Shown here piece after piece: positions 32,794 through 41,755 of a stretch of DNA of 64,000 nucleotides (positions are counted from its first letter, which is position 1; each line of letters begins with the position of its first letter). Position numbers and translations under genes: made by a program. The stretch comes from Bradyrhizobium sp. CCGUVB1N3 (lineage in GTDB: Bacteria > Pseudomonadota > Alphaproteobacteria > Rhizobiales > Xanthobacteraceae): NCBI RefSeq assembly GCF_024199925.1, contig NZ_JANADR010000001.1:4154001-4218000 (forward strand), in the 5' to 3' direction. The notes under the pieces were generated by a model. It had not been told where the DNA came from. It was given only the letters and a program-made list of their open reading frames with translations, and searched no databases.

Positions 32794-33429
32794 ATGGGTA
32801 GCAGCAACGTCCACGTCGTCGATCACCCCCTGGTCCAGCACAAGCTCTCGCTGATGCGGGAAAAGGACCGCTCGACCAAGAGCTTTCGCGAGATCCTGAA
32901 CGAGATCGGGATGCTCTTGTGCTACGAGGTGACGCGCGACCTGCCGCTGGAGCTCGTGGAAATCGAGACGCCGATCTCGCCGATGCAGGCGCCGAAAATC
33001 GCCGGCAAGAAGCTCACGCTGGCGCCGATCCTGCGGGCCGGCGTCGGCTTCCTCGACGGCATGCTGGCGTTGATGCCATCCGCCCGCATCGCCCATATCG
33101 GGCTCTATCGCGATCCCGCGACCTTGCAGGCCGTGGAGTACTACTTCAAGGCGCCGCAGGATCTGTCTGATCGCACCGTCATTCTGATGGATCCGATGCT
33201 GGCGACCGGCAACTCGGCCTGCGCCGGCGCATCCCTGCTGAAGGCGCGCGGCGCCCGCGACATCCGCTTCGTCTGCCTGCTGGCCGCCCCGGAAGGCGTC
33301 GCGCAGTTCCAGGCGGAGCATCCGGACGTGCCGATCTGGACCGCCGCGGTCGACGAGCGGCTCAACGACCACGGTTATATCGTGCCGGGCCTGGGCGATG
33401 CCGGCGACCGGATGTTCGGCACCAAGTAG
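32794..33429 (+). CDS. upp: uracil phosphoribosyltransferase
   Basis: This 211-aa protein matches bacterial Upp throughout: [25 protein letters not shown] near the start, [28 protein letters not shown], the PRPP-binding loop [15 protein letters not shown], and the C-terminal [26 protein letters not shown]. It converts uracil and PRPP into UMP for pyrimidine salvage. The length is as expected. The 132 bp upstream of it contain no clear promoter that I can name. Confidence 0.97.
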   Translation: MGSSNVHVVDHPLVQHKLSLMREKDRSTKSFREILNEIGMLLCYEVTRDLPLELVEIETPISPMQAPKIAGKKLTLAPILRAGVGFLDGMLALMPSARIAHIGLYRDPATLQAVEYYFKAPQDLSDRTVILMDPMLATGNSACAGASLLKARGARDIRFVCLLAAPEGVAQFQAEHPDVPIWTAAVDERLNDHGYIVPGLGDAGDRMFGTK

Positions 33430-33462
33430 ACAGTTTTGCGCGACCGGGGTACTGCGGTAGCC

Positions 33463-35034
33463 ATGCGCCCCAACGATCGCTCGCTGCAATCGCTGATCGG
33501 GATCGAGACCTTCTCCGATCCCGCGCTGGTGTTTGACGGCACGCCCGTGCCGCGCGCCGAATTGTCGGGCAGGATCGACCAGACCGCGGCGTGGCTCGCC
33601 GCGCAAGGCATCGGCAAAGGCGATGTGGTCGCGGTGTGGCTGGTCAACCGCATCGAATGGATCGCGCTGTTGTTCGCCGCGGCCCGGCTTGGCGCAATCG
33701 TCGCCGCGGTCAACACGCGCTACCGCAGCGCGGAAGTCGCCCACCTCCTCCGCCTCTCCGGTGCGAAGCTTCTGGTGATGGAGGCCGCGTTCCGCTCGAT
33801 CGGCTTTGCCGCCATTCTTTCGGATATCGCGCCAAGCGACGTGCCGGCGCTCGAAAGGCTCGCCGTGGTTGGCGCGGATACGATTCCCGCGCAATGGCCC
33901 TGCATACGCTTCGACGCCTTCGAGACGCGCTATCCGGCGGCGCCATCATGCGGCGACGTCGACCTGCCGGTGCTGCTCTACACCACCTCGGGCACGACCA
34001 GGGGGCCGAAGCTGGTGGCGCACTCGCAAACGACGCTGGCCACGCACGCGGCTGCCATCGCCAAGGCGCTTGCGCTTTCGCCGCAACGCCATTCGCTGCT
34101 CGCAATGCTTCCGTTCTGCGGCACGTTCGGAATGACGGCCCTGCTTGCCTTCCTCGCGGCTGGCACCACCATCCACGTGCTCGACGCGTTCGAGGCCGCG
34201 CCGACGCTCGAAATCCTCGGCGCGCACAGGATCACGCATGCGTTCGGCTCGGACGAGATGTTTCGCCGCATCCTCGCCCTCACCGATGCGCCGCGCCCGT
34301 TTCCGCACGCGGAAGTGCTTGGCTTCGCCGCGTTCCAGCCCGGTTGGCGCGAGTTTGCGGTGGAGGCCGAGGCGCGGGGCTTGCCGCTGTTCGGCCTGTA
34401 CGGCTCGAGCGAGGTGCAGGCCCTGTTCTCGATCGGCCGGCACGACGCCGCCTTCGCCGACCGCATCGAAGGCGGCGGCTGGCCGATGTCGCCGGCCGCT
34501 CGCGTGCGCATCCGCGATACGGACAGCGGCGAGCTGGTGGGGCCCGGCGTCTCCGGCGAGATCGAGATCAGCGCTCCCTCGCGCTTCCTTGGTTATTTCA
34601 ACAATCCGCAAGCGACGCGCGAGGCGACCACCGCCGACGGCTTCTTCCGCACCGGTGATATCGGCCGGCTGCGTGACGAGGGCTCCTTCGTCTACGAAAC
34701 ACGGGCGGGCGATGCCATGCGGCTCGGCGGCTTCCTGGTCGCGCCCGGCGAGATCGAGGATGAGCTCAAGTGCTGCGCCGGCGTTGCCGATGCGCAGGTC
34801 GTCGCCGTCGATCTGAGTGGACAGGCCCGCTGCGCCGCCTTCGTGATCCCTACGGAAGAGCCGCCGCAAGAAGCCACACTGATCGCGCATGTGCGCGAGC
34901 GGCTGGCCGGCTACAAAGTCCCCGCGCGCATCTACTTCGTCGACGCCTTCCCCGTCACCGACAGCGCCAATGGCGTCAAGATCCAGCGCGCCAGGCTGCG
35001 CGCCATGGCCATGGAAAGGATCGCCGCCGAATAG
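33463..35034 (+). CDS. AMP-dependent acyl-CoA synthetase/ligase
   Basis: This 523-aa protein belongs to the ANL adenylating family. Motifs are the P-loop YTTSGTTRGPKLVAHS, GLYGSSE (A5-type), RTGDIGR (A8-type) and a C-terminal VKIQRARLRAMA that carries the expected lysine. It should activate a carboxylic acid with ATP and join it to CoA. The acid cannot be inferred. The ATG at 33463 is preferred; a TTG at 33436 is in frame. It starts 33 bp after upp and converges with flgL, with only 6 bp between their stops. Confidence 0.85.
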   Translation: MRPNDRSLQSLIGIETFSDPALVFDGTPVPRAELSGRIDQTAAWLAAQGIGKGDVVAVWLVNRIEWIALLFAAARLGAIVAAVNTRYRSAEVAHLLRLSGAKLLVMEAAFRSIGFAAILSDIAPSDVPALERLAVVGADTIPAQWPCIRFDAFETRYPAAPSCGDVDLPVLLYTTSGTTRGPKLVAHSQTTLATHAAAIAKALALSPQRHSLLAMLPFCGTFGMTALLAFLAAGTTIHVLDAFEAAPTLEILGAHRITHAFGSDEMFRRILALTDAPRPFPHAEVLGFAAFQPGWREFAVEAEARGLPLFGLYGSSEVQALFSIGRHDAAFADRIEGGGWPMSPAARVRIRDTDSGELVGPGVSGEIEISAPSRFLGYFNNPQATREATTADGFFRTGDIGRLRDEGSFVYETRAGDAMRLGGFLVAPGEIEDELKCCAGVADAQVVAVDLSGQARCAAFVIPTEEPPQEATLIAHVRERLAGYKVPARIYFVDAFPVTDSANGVKIQRARLRAMAMERIAAE

Positions 35035-35040
35035 CGCCGC

Positions 35041-35952
35041 CTATTTCAGGTAGCTCGCGAGATTCATGCCCAGGATCTTTGCGAGCGCCGAATAGGACGC
35101 GGTGAGCTGGGACTGGTAGGTCGACAATTGCGCCGTGACCGCCGCGACGTCGACACTGGTGAGATCGCTTCCCAGCGTCTCGGCATAGCTCTTGTAATCA
35201 CTCTGGCGCGCGCTCGCCGTCTCGATCTGCGAGGCCGAGCTCGACAGTTTCGCCTGCACGGCAGCGGTGTCGTCCAGCGCAGTGCTCGCCAGATCCAGCG
35301 CGCTGGTGATGTCCGACGACGACAGCGAGGAGCTGTTGGCGACGAATTTGAGGACGCGCATCACCTCTTCGAAGGCCGAATTGTCCGCCGTCACGCCGTA
35401 GGCCACGCTCTGGTCGGTCGCAACGCGGACCGAGGCGATCTCGCTGTCGCCGTTATAATAGCTGGTGTCAGCCGTCGTGGTGGATCCCGTGCCGGTGGCG
35501 AAGCTCGTGAGGTCGACCGGCGCTGTCTCCGTCTTGCCCCCGGCAAACACGTACTGGCCGTCATACTGGGTGTTGAGCAGCGATCCCATCTCCTCCAGCA
35601 TCTGCTGTGCCGAAGAGATCACCGAATTGCTCTCCGTCGAGCTGCCGGTCGAGGCGGCGCTGAGCTGCGAACGCAGCTGTGTGATGATATCGGTCATCGA
35701 GCCGACCGCGGAATACATCACCTGCACCTTGCTGTCGGCGAGCGTCGCCGCGTCGACATAGGATTGCGCCCGCGTCACCGAGACCTGGAGGTTGACCACG
35801 TGCTGCGCGGTCGAGCCGTAGCCGCCGAAATCGGACGAGATGACCCCCGACGATTCCTGGATCTGCTCGTTGGCCATGACCGCCTGCACGCGCATCGCGT
35901 CCGCGATCATCGTGTTCGACTGCGCAAACGTGGCCACCCGCATCGCCACCAT
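35041..35952 (-). CDS. flgL: flagellar hook-filament junction protein FlgL
   Basis: This 303-aa, Ser/Ala-rich protein has the flagellin-like N-terminus MRVATFAQSNTMIADAMRVQAVMANEQIQESSG and a C-terminal coiled segment ASARQSDYKSYAETLGSDLTSVDVAAVTAQLSTYQSQLTASYSALAKILGMNLASYLK (in pieces). That is the FlgL/HAP3 pattern. FlgL links hook and filament together with FlgK. GGAG is 6 nt before the ATG at 35952. It is the last gene of the minus-strand flagellar block and lies 14 bp after flgK. Confidence 0.88.
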   Translation of the reverse strand: MVAMRVATFAQSNTMIADAMRVQAVMANEQIQESSGVISSDFGGYGSTAQHVVNLQVSVTRAQSYVDAATLADSKVQVMYSAVGSMTDIITQLRSQLSAASTGSSTESNSVISSAQQMLEEMGSLLNTQYDGQYVFAGGKTETAPVDLTSFATGTGSTTTADTSYYNGDSEIASVRVATDQSVAYGVTADNSAFEEVMRVLKFVANSSSLSSSDITSALDLASTALDDTAAVQAKLSSSASQIETASARQSDYKSYAETLGSDLTSVDVAAVTAQLSTYQSQLTASYSALAKILGMNLASYLK

Positions 35953-35966
35953 GGCCCGCTCCTCGC

Positions 35967-37742
35967 TTAGCCCGACTGCACGGCGGTCAATAGCGCCGAG
36001 TACATGGTGTTGATAGCCTGGATCAGGGCGGAGGCCGCCGAATACTTGTTCTGGAGCGTGCTAAGCCGGGCCGATTCCTCATCAAGGTTGACGCCCGATT
36101 GCGACGACAGCGAGCTCGCATAGGTCGACTGCGCGGTCTCCTTGGCGGTGTAGTTGGTCGAAGCCTGCGAGGACTTGCTCGCGACGTCGGAGACGATCGC
36201 CGCGGCGTAGTCGGCGAACGAGCCGGTGGTCGCGGCCAGCCCCCCCGCCGACGAGAACGTCCGCGAGTCCGTCAGCGCGTCGTAGAAGTTGTTGACGACG
36301 GTCGCCGAGCCCGACGTCAGCACCTGGCTGCCGACAGTCAGGCTGGATGACGAATCCAGCGTTGCGAGCTGCAATTCATCGGTGCCGGAGAGAATGCTGC
36401 TGTTGACCGCGATATCGGACGCGCTCGTGCCCGTCACCAGATCGTTGAGACCAAAATACTCCGAGAACCCTTCACTGGCGCTTCCGACCGAGCTCGTCAT
36501 CTCGTTGATCGCGACGCCGTCGCTGGAATCGGTCGACGTGATGGTCAGGTGTCCGTTCGAATCGATCGAAGCCGAAAGCCCGGAGATGCCGTTGATGGCG
36601 GTCACGAGATCCCCGACCGTGGAATAGGACGAGAGGTCGAGATCGCTGTAGGAAACGAGGTTGCCGCTCTGATCGGTGACGGCAAGGCGCACCGTGCCGG
36701 TCGCGGACAGCGCCGTCGCGCTGGTCACGCTGGTCGTACCGGTGAGGGTGGTCGGCGGCGGCACCGATGAGGCGCTGTTGGAGACGCCGTTCATTGCCGA
36801 GGCGAGCTGCTGGGCAAGCTGGTCGAGCTGGGACTGCGCTGCCGGCAGGGTCTTGTCGCGGAGCGTGATGAGGGCGCCGATGTCGCCGCCGGTGATCTGC
36901 GAGGTGATGTCGACCCCGTTCACCGTGATGGCACTGAAGCCGCTGGACGACGATCCGGCGCTGTAGACGGTCGATGAGGAGACGTTGGCTGCCGTCGTAT
37001 AGCTGATCGTGTGCGCGGAGCTGTCGACCAGCGCCTGGCCGGACGTGGTGTAGATCTGGAGATCGCCGTTCGATGCCGTGTAGTAGCTGACATTCATCTT
37101 GGAAGCGACGTCCTGCAGCGCGGTGTTGCGCTGGTCCTCCAGATCCGCCGTGGACTGGCCGGTCGCTGCGGTCTGCTTGATCTCGGCGTTGAGCTCGGCG
37201 ATTTGCTCGAGGTCGGTATTGACGTCGTCAATCGACGAGGAGATGTCCTGGTCGGCGTTGGAACGCAGTTTCTGGATGCCGCTCGAAGTCTCCCGTAGCT
37301 GGCTCGCGACGTCGTCGAGCGCACTGACGACATTGGATTGCAACGAGGCGCTGTTCGGCGTGCTGGCGAGCGAGGACAGCGCCGATTCCAGCGATGCGAT
37401 CGTATTGGCCAGCGAGGTTCCGGTCGAGGAGCTGCTTGAGCTGCTGGTCGAGCCGTAGAGCTTCTCGAGCGAGGTCAGATACGTGTTGGTCGTGTCAGCC
37501 GAGCCGAGGTCGGAGGTCGCAGAGATCAGCGACTTCAGCAGGAGCTTGTCGACGTTCGACGTGATGCCCGTCACCGTGACGCCGGTGCCGACACCGCTGG
37601 TGACGCTGCTGGCCTGGTTCGCGGTCTTCTCGGTGTAGCCCGTCGTGTCCGCGTTCGAGATGTTCGACGACGTCACGCTGATCTGCACTTGCGTGGCCGA
37701 AAGCCCGCTGAAGGCGATCAATCGTGCGATATCGAGCGACAC
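35967..37742 (-). CDS. flgK: flagellar hook-associated protein FlgK
   Basis: This 591-aa protein starts with a GTG at 37742 preceded by AGGAAGGG 8 nt upstream. The same frame is open further back to 38018, but that part lies inside the FlgN-like gene. The N-terminus SLDIARLIAFSGLSATQVQISVTSSNISNADTTGYTEK carries the axial-protein motif, and the C-terminus ends in a helix (AINTMYSALLTAVQSG). The middle is very rich in Ser and Thr. FlgK caps the hook and is the first junction protein below the filament. Confidence 0.92.
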   Translation of the reverse strand: MSLDIARLIAFSGLSATQVQISVTSSNISNADTTGYTEKTANQASSVTSGVGTGVTVTGITSNVDKLLLKSLISATSDLGSADTTNTYLTSLEKLYGSTSSSSSSSTGTSLANTIASLESALSSLASTPNSASLQSNVVSALDDVASQLRETSSGIQKLRSNADQDISSSIDDVNTDLEQIAELNAEIKQTAATGQSTADLEDQRNTALQDVASKMNVSYYTASNGDLQIYTTSGQALVDSSAHTISYTTAANVSSSTVYSAGSSSSGFSAITVNGVDITSQITGGDIGALITLRDKTLPAAQSQLDQLAQQLASAMNGVSNSASSVPPPTTLTGTTSVTSATALSATGTVRLAVTDQSGNLVSYSDLDLSSYSTVGDLVTAINGISGLSASIDSNGHLTITSTDSSDGVAINEMTSSVGSASEGFSEYFGLNDLVTGTSASDIAVNSSILSGTDELQLATLDSSSSLTVGSQVLTSGSATVVNNFYDALTDSRTFSSAGGLAATTGSFADYAAAIVSDVASKSSQASTNYTAKETAQSTYASSLSSQSGVNLDEESARLSTLQNKYSAASALIQAINTMYSALLTAVQSG

Positions 37743-37762
37743 GGCGGCTGCCCTTCCTGTCC

Positions 37763-38218
37763 TCAGGCCTGACGAATGGTGCCGCTGGAGACCGCGCGCG
37801 CGGCGAGCCGGCCCGAGGCGCCGTAGGGCGACACCGAGGCGATCTGCTCGCGGATCGCCTGCATCACCGCCTCGATGCGGCGGTTGCTGGCCTCGATCGC
37901 GGCGCGCAGGCGCACCAAATTCTCGTCCATCGCCGCGCGCAGCTTCAGGATCCGCTCCATGAGCTGTTCGCGCAGGATCCGGTCGCGGACATGCAGGCTG
38001 GTCGAGCCGGCGGCGCATTCCGCAACGGTCCTTTCGAAGACCTCCGCCAGCCGGTTCTTCTCGTCGACTTGCTTCAGGCGCGAGGCCGGAAGCCCCTTGG
38101 CGAGCTCGGCGTTCTCTTCGGCGACCAGCGCGGTCAAGCCGTCGATCAGCGCGATCAGCGATTTGATGCGCGCGTCGCCCTCGGCGACGCTGGTCCTGGT
38201 CATTTGAGCCTGTTTCAT
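37763..38218 (-). CDS. FlgN-like flagellar export chaperone
   Basis: This 151-aa protein is helical throughout, with heptad-like stretches: KSLIALIDGLTALVAEENAELAKGLPASRLKQVDEKNRLAEVFERTV and VRLRAAIEASNRRIEAVMQAIREQ (in pieces). That is the pattern of FlgN, the chaperone for FlgK and FlgL. It lies directly upstream of flgK, 20 bp from its start, as flgN usually does. Naming rests on secondary structure and position rather than strong motifs. The start may instead be the ATG at 38203. Confidence 0.7.
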   Translation of the reverse strand: MKQAQMTRTSVAEGDARIKSLIALIDGLTALVAEENAELAKGLPASRLKQVDEKNRLAEVFERTVAECAAGSTSLHVRDRILREQLMERILKLRAAMDENLVRLRAAIEASNRRIEAVMQAIREQIASVSPYGASGRLAARAVSSGTIRQA

Positions 38219-38237
38219 GTTCGTTGCTTTCGTGGTC

Positions 38238-38495
38238 TCAATTGTGCCGCCGGCCGCGGCCGATCTGGGCGCCGCGCAAATAGGCGCCGATCGCCGTGGT
38301 TCTCACGCTTGTCTGCCGCGTTTCGTCTTTGATCGCCTCGGATTCGCGGATCAGGCCGCGGCGCGCCGTCTCGATGTCGTCGAGCAACGCGAGCAATTCG
38401 CCGCGCTCTCCGCGAGCGGCGTGGGCCCGCGCGATCAGCCGCCGCAGTCGCAGCAATAGCGCCTCTCCCGCGGCGTGGCTCCGTTCCCCGCGCAT
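38238..38495 (-). CDS. 85-aa helical protein in the flagellar operon
   Basis: This small basic protein (MRGERSHAAGEALLLRLRRLIARAHAARGERGELLALLDDIETARRGLIRESEAI, in pieces) has no membrane helix or known motif that I recognise. It lies 3 bp downstream of flgE and 19 bp upstream of the FlgN-like gene, so it is part of the operon. Its length and helical content suggest a small secretion chaperone or regulator, similar in size to FliT. That is inference from position only. Confidence 0.65.
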   Translation of the reverse strand: MRGERSHAAGEALLLRLRRLIARAHAARGERGELLALLDDIETARRGLIRESEAIKDETRQTSVRTTAIGAYLRGAQIGRGRRHN

Positions 38496-38498
38496 TGC

Positions 38499-39764
38499 CT
38501 ACCTCATCGCCGAGATCAGGGTGTCGTACATCTTGTTGACGGTCGAGATGACCTGCGAGGCCGCGGAGTAGGCCTGCTGCGCCGAGATCATGCTGGAGAA
38601 CTGGCTCGAGGTGTCGGTGGTGGAGGATTCGAGCTCGCTGCCATAGATCGTGCCCGCACCATTCTCGCCGGAGGCCTGCAGCGTCGGGTCCCCCGACGTG
38701 ACGGTCGCCGAATACATCTGGTCGCTGCTGGCCGAGAGACCGTTCGGGTCGGCAAAGGTCGCCACCGCGATCTTGTAGATCGCGATCGTCTTGCCGTTGG
38801 AATAGGTGGCATCGACCACGCCGTTCTTGCCGATCGCGATGCTCGACAGCGTGCCGTAGGACAGGCCGTCCGAGGTGATGCTGGTGACGTTGACGGATGG
38901 TGTGGTTTCGCCCGATGCATATTGCGTGAGGCCGTCGGTCCCGCCCACGGTGCCCATATCCAGCGTGATGGTGCTGTCGGCCGCGCCGTCGGTCCAGCCT
39001 GTCACCGAGACGGTCGCTGGGCTCGGGCTGGTGCTCGCCAGCGAGCCGTCGCTGTTGAATGTGATGGCGACCGTGCCGCTGCTCGTGCCGGTCGTGGTCG
39101 AGGTGTCCGACGACGAGGTCGGATTGGCGAAGCTGGCGCTCCAGGTGTTGGTGGCGGTCTTGGTCCAGGTGATCTGCATCGAGTTCGCCGCACCGAGCGA
39201 GTCGTACACCGTCATCGAGCTGGTATAGGTGTCGCCCGTGGCGGCATCCGACGGCAGGTTCGCCGCGATCGTCGTCGTGGTGGTCGCGCTGCCGCTGGTC
39301 GATGCCACCTCGGTGTTGATGGCCTCGAGATTGCTGGCCGATTCATTGCCCGACACGTTGCCGTCGGCGTCGGTGCGCCAGCCCTCGAGATAATAACCGT
39401 TGTTCTCGAGGTAGCCCGCGTTATCAATGGTGAAGGCGCCGTTGCGGGTATAGGAAACCGTGCCGCCGGACGTCGCGTTGGTCGCCACGAAGAAGCCCGA
39501 GCCCTGGATCGCAACGTCGGTCGCGTTGGACGTCGCAGCCAGCAGGCCCTGCTGGGTGATATTGGCCCGGCCGGAGACCGTGACGCCGCCCGAGGCATAG
39601 GAGGTTGCGTTGCTCGATGCGGTGACGAGGTCATCGAACATCGCAGACGTCGTCTTGTAGCCGGTCGTGTCGGAATTGGCGATGTTGTCGCTGATCATCG
39701 ACAAGGACTGGCTCTGCGCGCTGAGCGCGGAGATTGCCGAAGAAAGTGCGCCGCTGAGACTCAT
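38499..39764 (-). CDS. flgE: flagellar hook protein FlgE
   Basis: This 421-aa protein has the axial N-terminus MSLSGALSSAISALSAQSQSLSMISDNIANSDTTGYK, the FlgE core (GGVTVSGRANITQQGLLAATSNATDVAIQGSGFFVA, NGAFTIDNAGYLENNGYYLEGW) and the C-terminal helix ISAQQAYSAASQVISTVNKMYDTLISAMR. FlgE builds the flexible hook. The length is typical. It follows flgD by 19 bp. The Ser/Thr-rich, low-complexity middle is shared with other axial proteins in this block. Confidence 0.95.
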   Translation of the reverse strand: MSLSGALSSAISALSAQSQSLSMISDNIANSDTTGYKTTSAMFDDLVTASSNATSYASGGVTVSGRANITQQGLLAATSNATDVAIQGSGFFVATNATSGGTVSYTRNGAFTIDNAGYLENNGYYLEGWRTDADGNVSGNESASNLEAINTEVASTSGSATTTTTIAANLPSDAATGDTYTSSMTVYDSLGAANSMQITWTKTATNTWSASFANPTSSSDTSTTTGTSSGTVAITFNSDGSLASTSPSPATVSVTGWTDGAADSTITLDMGTVGGTDGLTQYASGETTPSVNVTSITSDGLSYGTLSSIAIGKNGVVDATYSNGKTIAIYKIAVATFADPNGLSASSDQMYSATVTSGDPTLQASGENGAGTIYGSELESSTTDTSSQFSSMISAQQAYSAASQVISTVNKMYDTLISAMR

Positions 39765-39783
39765 GATCGAACTCCGGAAAAAA

Positions 39784-40449
39784 TCAGGACGTGACGCCGA
39801 TAATGTTGGCGGCGCTCACCGCGACACCGTTCACCGTGAGCGATGGCGTCGAGGTCGAGGTGTCGATGCCGGTCACCGTGCCGGTGACCGTCGTGTAGTT
39901 GAGTACCGAGCTGCCGGCGGAGTCAGTCGCGGTCATCGAGATCGTGTACTGGCCGCCGTCGGTGAGCTGGTTGCCGGACGAATCCTTGCCATCCCAGGTG
40001 AAGCTATTGGAGCCGGCGGTGCCGGTGGTGGTGGTCGTATAGACCGTGTTGCCGGACGAATCCTTGATCGTGATGGCAACGTCCGAGGACGCGGCGGACA
40101 GCGAGTAGCCGAACGTCGCCGAGCCGCTGCTCAGCGTCGCGGTGTCGCCCTTCGCTTCCACCGTATGGCCGATGTAGTTGACCGAGTTCAGCGTCACGAG
40201 GCTCGAGAACGAGCTCGCGAGCGCGCTGAGATTGGTGTTGATCGACTGCTGCTGACTGAAATTGGCGTAGGACGTGAGCTGGTTGATGAAGTCCGTCGTC
40301 GACGTCGCGTTCAGCGGATCCTGGTTCTGCAACTCGCTGACGAGCAGGCTGAGAAACTCATTCGACGTCAGCGATGAGGTGGATGAGGAGCTCGACGACG
40401 ATGTCGTCGTCGTTGCTGTCGAAGTGGATGTCGTCGCGGCAACGGTCAT
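39784..40449 (-). CDS. flgD: flagellar hook assembly scaffold FlgD
   Basis: This 221-aa protein has the FlgD N-terminal signature SNEFLSLLVSELQNQDPLNATSTTDFINQLTSYANFSQQQ after a Ser/Thr-rich leader. C-terminal FlgD Ig-like and tudor-like regions follow (SFTWDGKDSSGNQLTDGGQYTI). It caps the growing hook while FlgE is added. I chose the ATG at 40449 (MTVAATTS); ATGs at 40467 and 40473 are in frame but have no ribosome site. A repeat-filled gap separates it from the upstream 89-aa gene. Confidence 0.9.
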   Translation of the reverse strand: MTVAATTSTSTATTTTSSSSSSSTSSLTSNEFLSLLVSELQNQDPLNATSTTDFINQLTSYANFSQQQSINTNLSALASSFSSLVTLNSVNYIGHTVEAKGDTATLSSGSATFGYSLSAASSDVAITIKDSSGNTVYTTTTTGTAGSNSFTWDGKDSSGNQLTDGGQYTISMTATDSAGSSVLNYTTVTGTVTGIDTSTSTPSLTVNGVAVSAANIIGVTS

Positions 40450-40858
40450 CGAAAAACCCCGGTTCATGTGCAACGCGCGGCTAGCGAACGCGTCGGGTTG
40501 CGCTTGAAATCTGTGTGCTGATGAAACGCGCGGGCGCGTGAATTCAGGCGGGGATTCGCGCGGCGCGATGCGCTTTCCGAGGCGGCAAAATCTGCCGTGT
40601 ATGGCGAGAGAGCTAGCGCCGCGGCAACGACTCCCTCTCCCCGTTCTTACGGGGCCACGACGAGCCGCGCTCGCGCTGAGTGGGTTGGAGTGAGGGGCTG
40701 CCTCAGCGCAGACGGTGAAAGAGGCACTCGCGGAGACTCCCCCTCACCCGGAATCCGCGCTACGCGCGCATTCCGACCTCTCCCCGCAAGCGGGGCGAGG
40801 TGAAGAATTCTGCGTCCGCTTCAAGGTCGAAGCTATTGAAACACGTGAAAAGTGGAGC
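40450..40858. other. intergenic region upstream of flgD, mostly repeat
   Basis: I see no gene in these 409 bp. The right half holds the compound repeat at 40633-40800. The left part (40450-40630) is AT-richer near flgD and may contain a promoter for flgD-flgL, but no recognisable sigma-28 or sigma-54 sequence stands out. Confidence 0.6.
40633..40800. repeat. compound intergenic repeat with several hairpins
   Basis: The element starts CCCTCTCCCCGTTCTTACGG at 40633 and ends with the stem-loop CCTCTCCCCG-CAAG-CGGGGCGAGG at 40777-40800. In between, GGAATCCGCGC at 40750 pairs with GCGCGCATTCC at 40764-40774. This CCCTCTCCCCG type is common between genes in Bradyrhizobium. Here it splits the flagellar block between the 89-aa gene and flgD. 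Confidence 0.7.
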
Positions 40859-41128
40859 TCAGTTGCCCGCGGTCTCGTCCTGGGCGTGGGGCTTGGCGGG
40901 ATCGGCCGTCCGCAGGGCGGCGGCGACGGTACGATCGGCAAGTCCGGCAGGCGCCCGCACAGGAGGAGCGGCCAGCGCATTGCGGAGCGCGCGTGCCGCT
41001 TCGAGCAGAGCACGGGCATCGGCGGAATGACCAAGCAGCTCTTCGGCGGACGAACGACGGTCTTCGGGCCAGAAGGACAAGTCCTCGCCCAACCGATCGA
41101 TCAGATCCTCAAATTCGCTGACGTCCAT
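40859..41128 (-). CDS. 89-aa ECF-partner-like protein in the flagellar block
   Basis: This protein begins MDVSEFEDLIDRLGEDLSFWPEDRRSSAEELLGHSADARALLEAARALRNAL (in pieces). The pattern LIDRLGEDLS-x-WP-x2-R-x2-AEELL-x4-ARALL resembles small soluble proteins commonly encoded beside ECF sigma factors in alphaproteobacteria, possibly anti-sigma or partner proteins. It has no membrane helix. Between fliS and this gene lie about 200 bp without a clear gene. An ECF sigma gene heads the same block at 44489-45184, so the two may be partners. That pairing is my inference. Confidence 0.65.
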   Translation of the reverse strand: MDVSEFEDLIDRLGEDLSFWPEDRRSSAEELLGHSADARALLEAARALRNALAAPPVRAPAGLADRTVAAALRTADPAKPHAQDETAGN

Positions 41129-41326
41129 CGCCCGGGTCCCGCACCCCCGGGCATGTCATAAAGCATTGCGGAGGCGACGGAAACCGAATTCGCCTGTCTG
41201 GACGCGACAACACCGGCAATGGCCCGCGGAATTGCCGCCGAGAACCGCCGCCCGGCCGCATCGCGCGCGGAGAAATACGGGAGGCAGGAACCCGCGCCGG
41301 TCGAAGCGGAAGCGAGCCCGACGGGC

Positions 41327-41755
41327 TCAGCGCTTCTGCGCCGTATCGCCCGGCCCGGTCTTGGCCGTGCGCACGGTCGTATCGACGAATTCCCAGGCCT
41401 CGCGCAGCTCGGTGAGCCCTGCGATGATCCGTCGATAACTCTCGCGTGCGTGCGGTCGGCCATAGGCCCGCAAGCTCGCAAGGATCATTGCATTGTAGGT
41501 CTGGTAGAGCCGCTCGGCCACCGCGCCGCCCTTGGTAAAATCGAGATTGTGACCGAGCCCGCGCAAAATCGCGGTCGCCTTCATCAGATACTCATGCCCC
41601 TCCTCGAAACGTCGCGCCTCCTGCGAAGCAAGCGCCTTCTGAAGAAACGTGATCGCGCCGCCAAGCAGCATCGACACCGCCTTGAGCGGCGGCACGGTGG
41701 TGGCCGCACCCCGATAGGCCTGATTGGCCATGTACGCCATCGGATTATGCATCAT
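41327..41755 (-). CDS. fliS: flagellar export chaperone FliS
   Basis: This 142-aa helical protein has the FliS shape: an N-terminal MANQAYRGAATTVPPLKAVSMLLGGAITFLQKAL, the central EYLMKATAILRGLGHNLDFTKGGAVAERLYQTYNAMILASLRA and a C-terminal IIAGLTELREAW helix. FliS binds the C-terminus of flagellin and stops it polymerising before export. Its ATG overlaps the fliD stop by one base (TAATG), so it is coupled to fliD, the usual order. Confidence 0.85.
   Translation of the reverse strand: MMHNPMAYMANQAYRGAATTVPPLKAVSMLLGGAITFLQKALASQEARRFEEGHEYLMKATAILRGLGHNLDFTKGGAVAERLYQTYNAMILASLRAYGRPHARESYRRIIAGLTELREAWEFVDTTVRTAKTGPGDTAQKR

Noticed and set aside
41129..41326. Possible extra gene between fliS and the 89-aa gene
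   Set aside because: An open frame exists on the minus strand, but its composition is Arg/Ala/Ser shadow-like and it runs past the start of the next gene.
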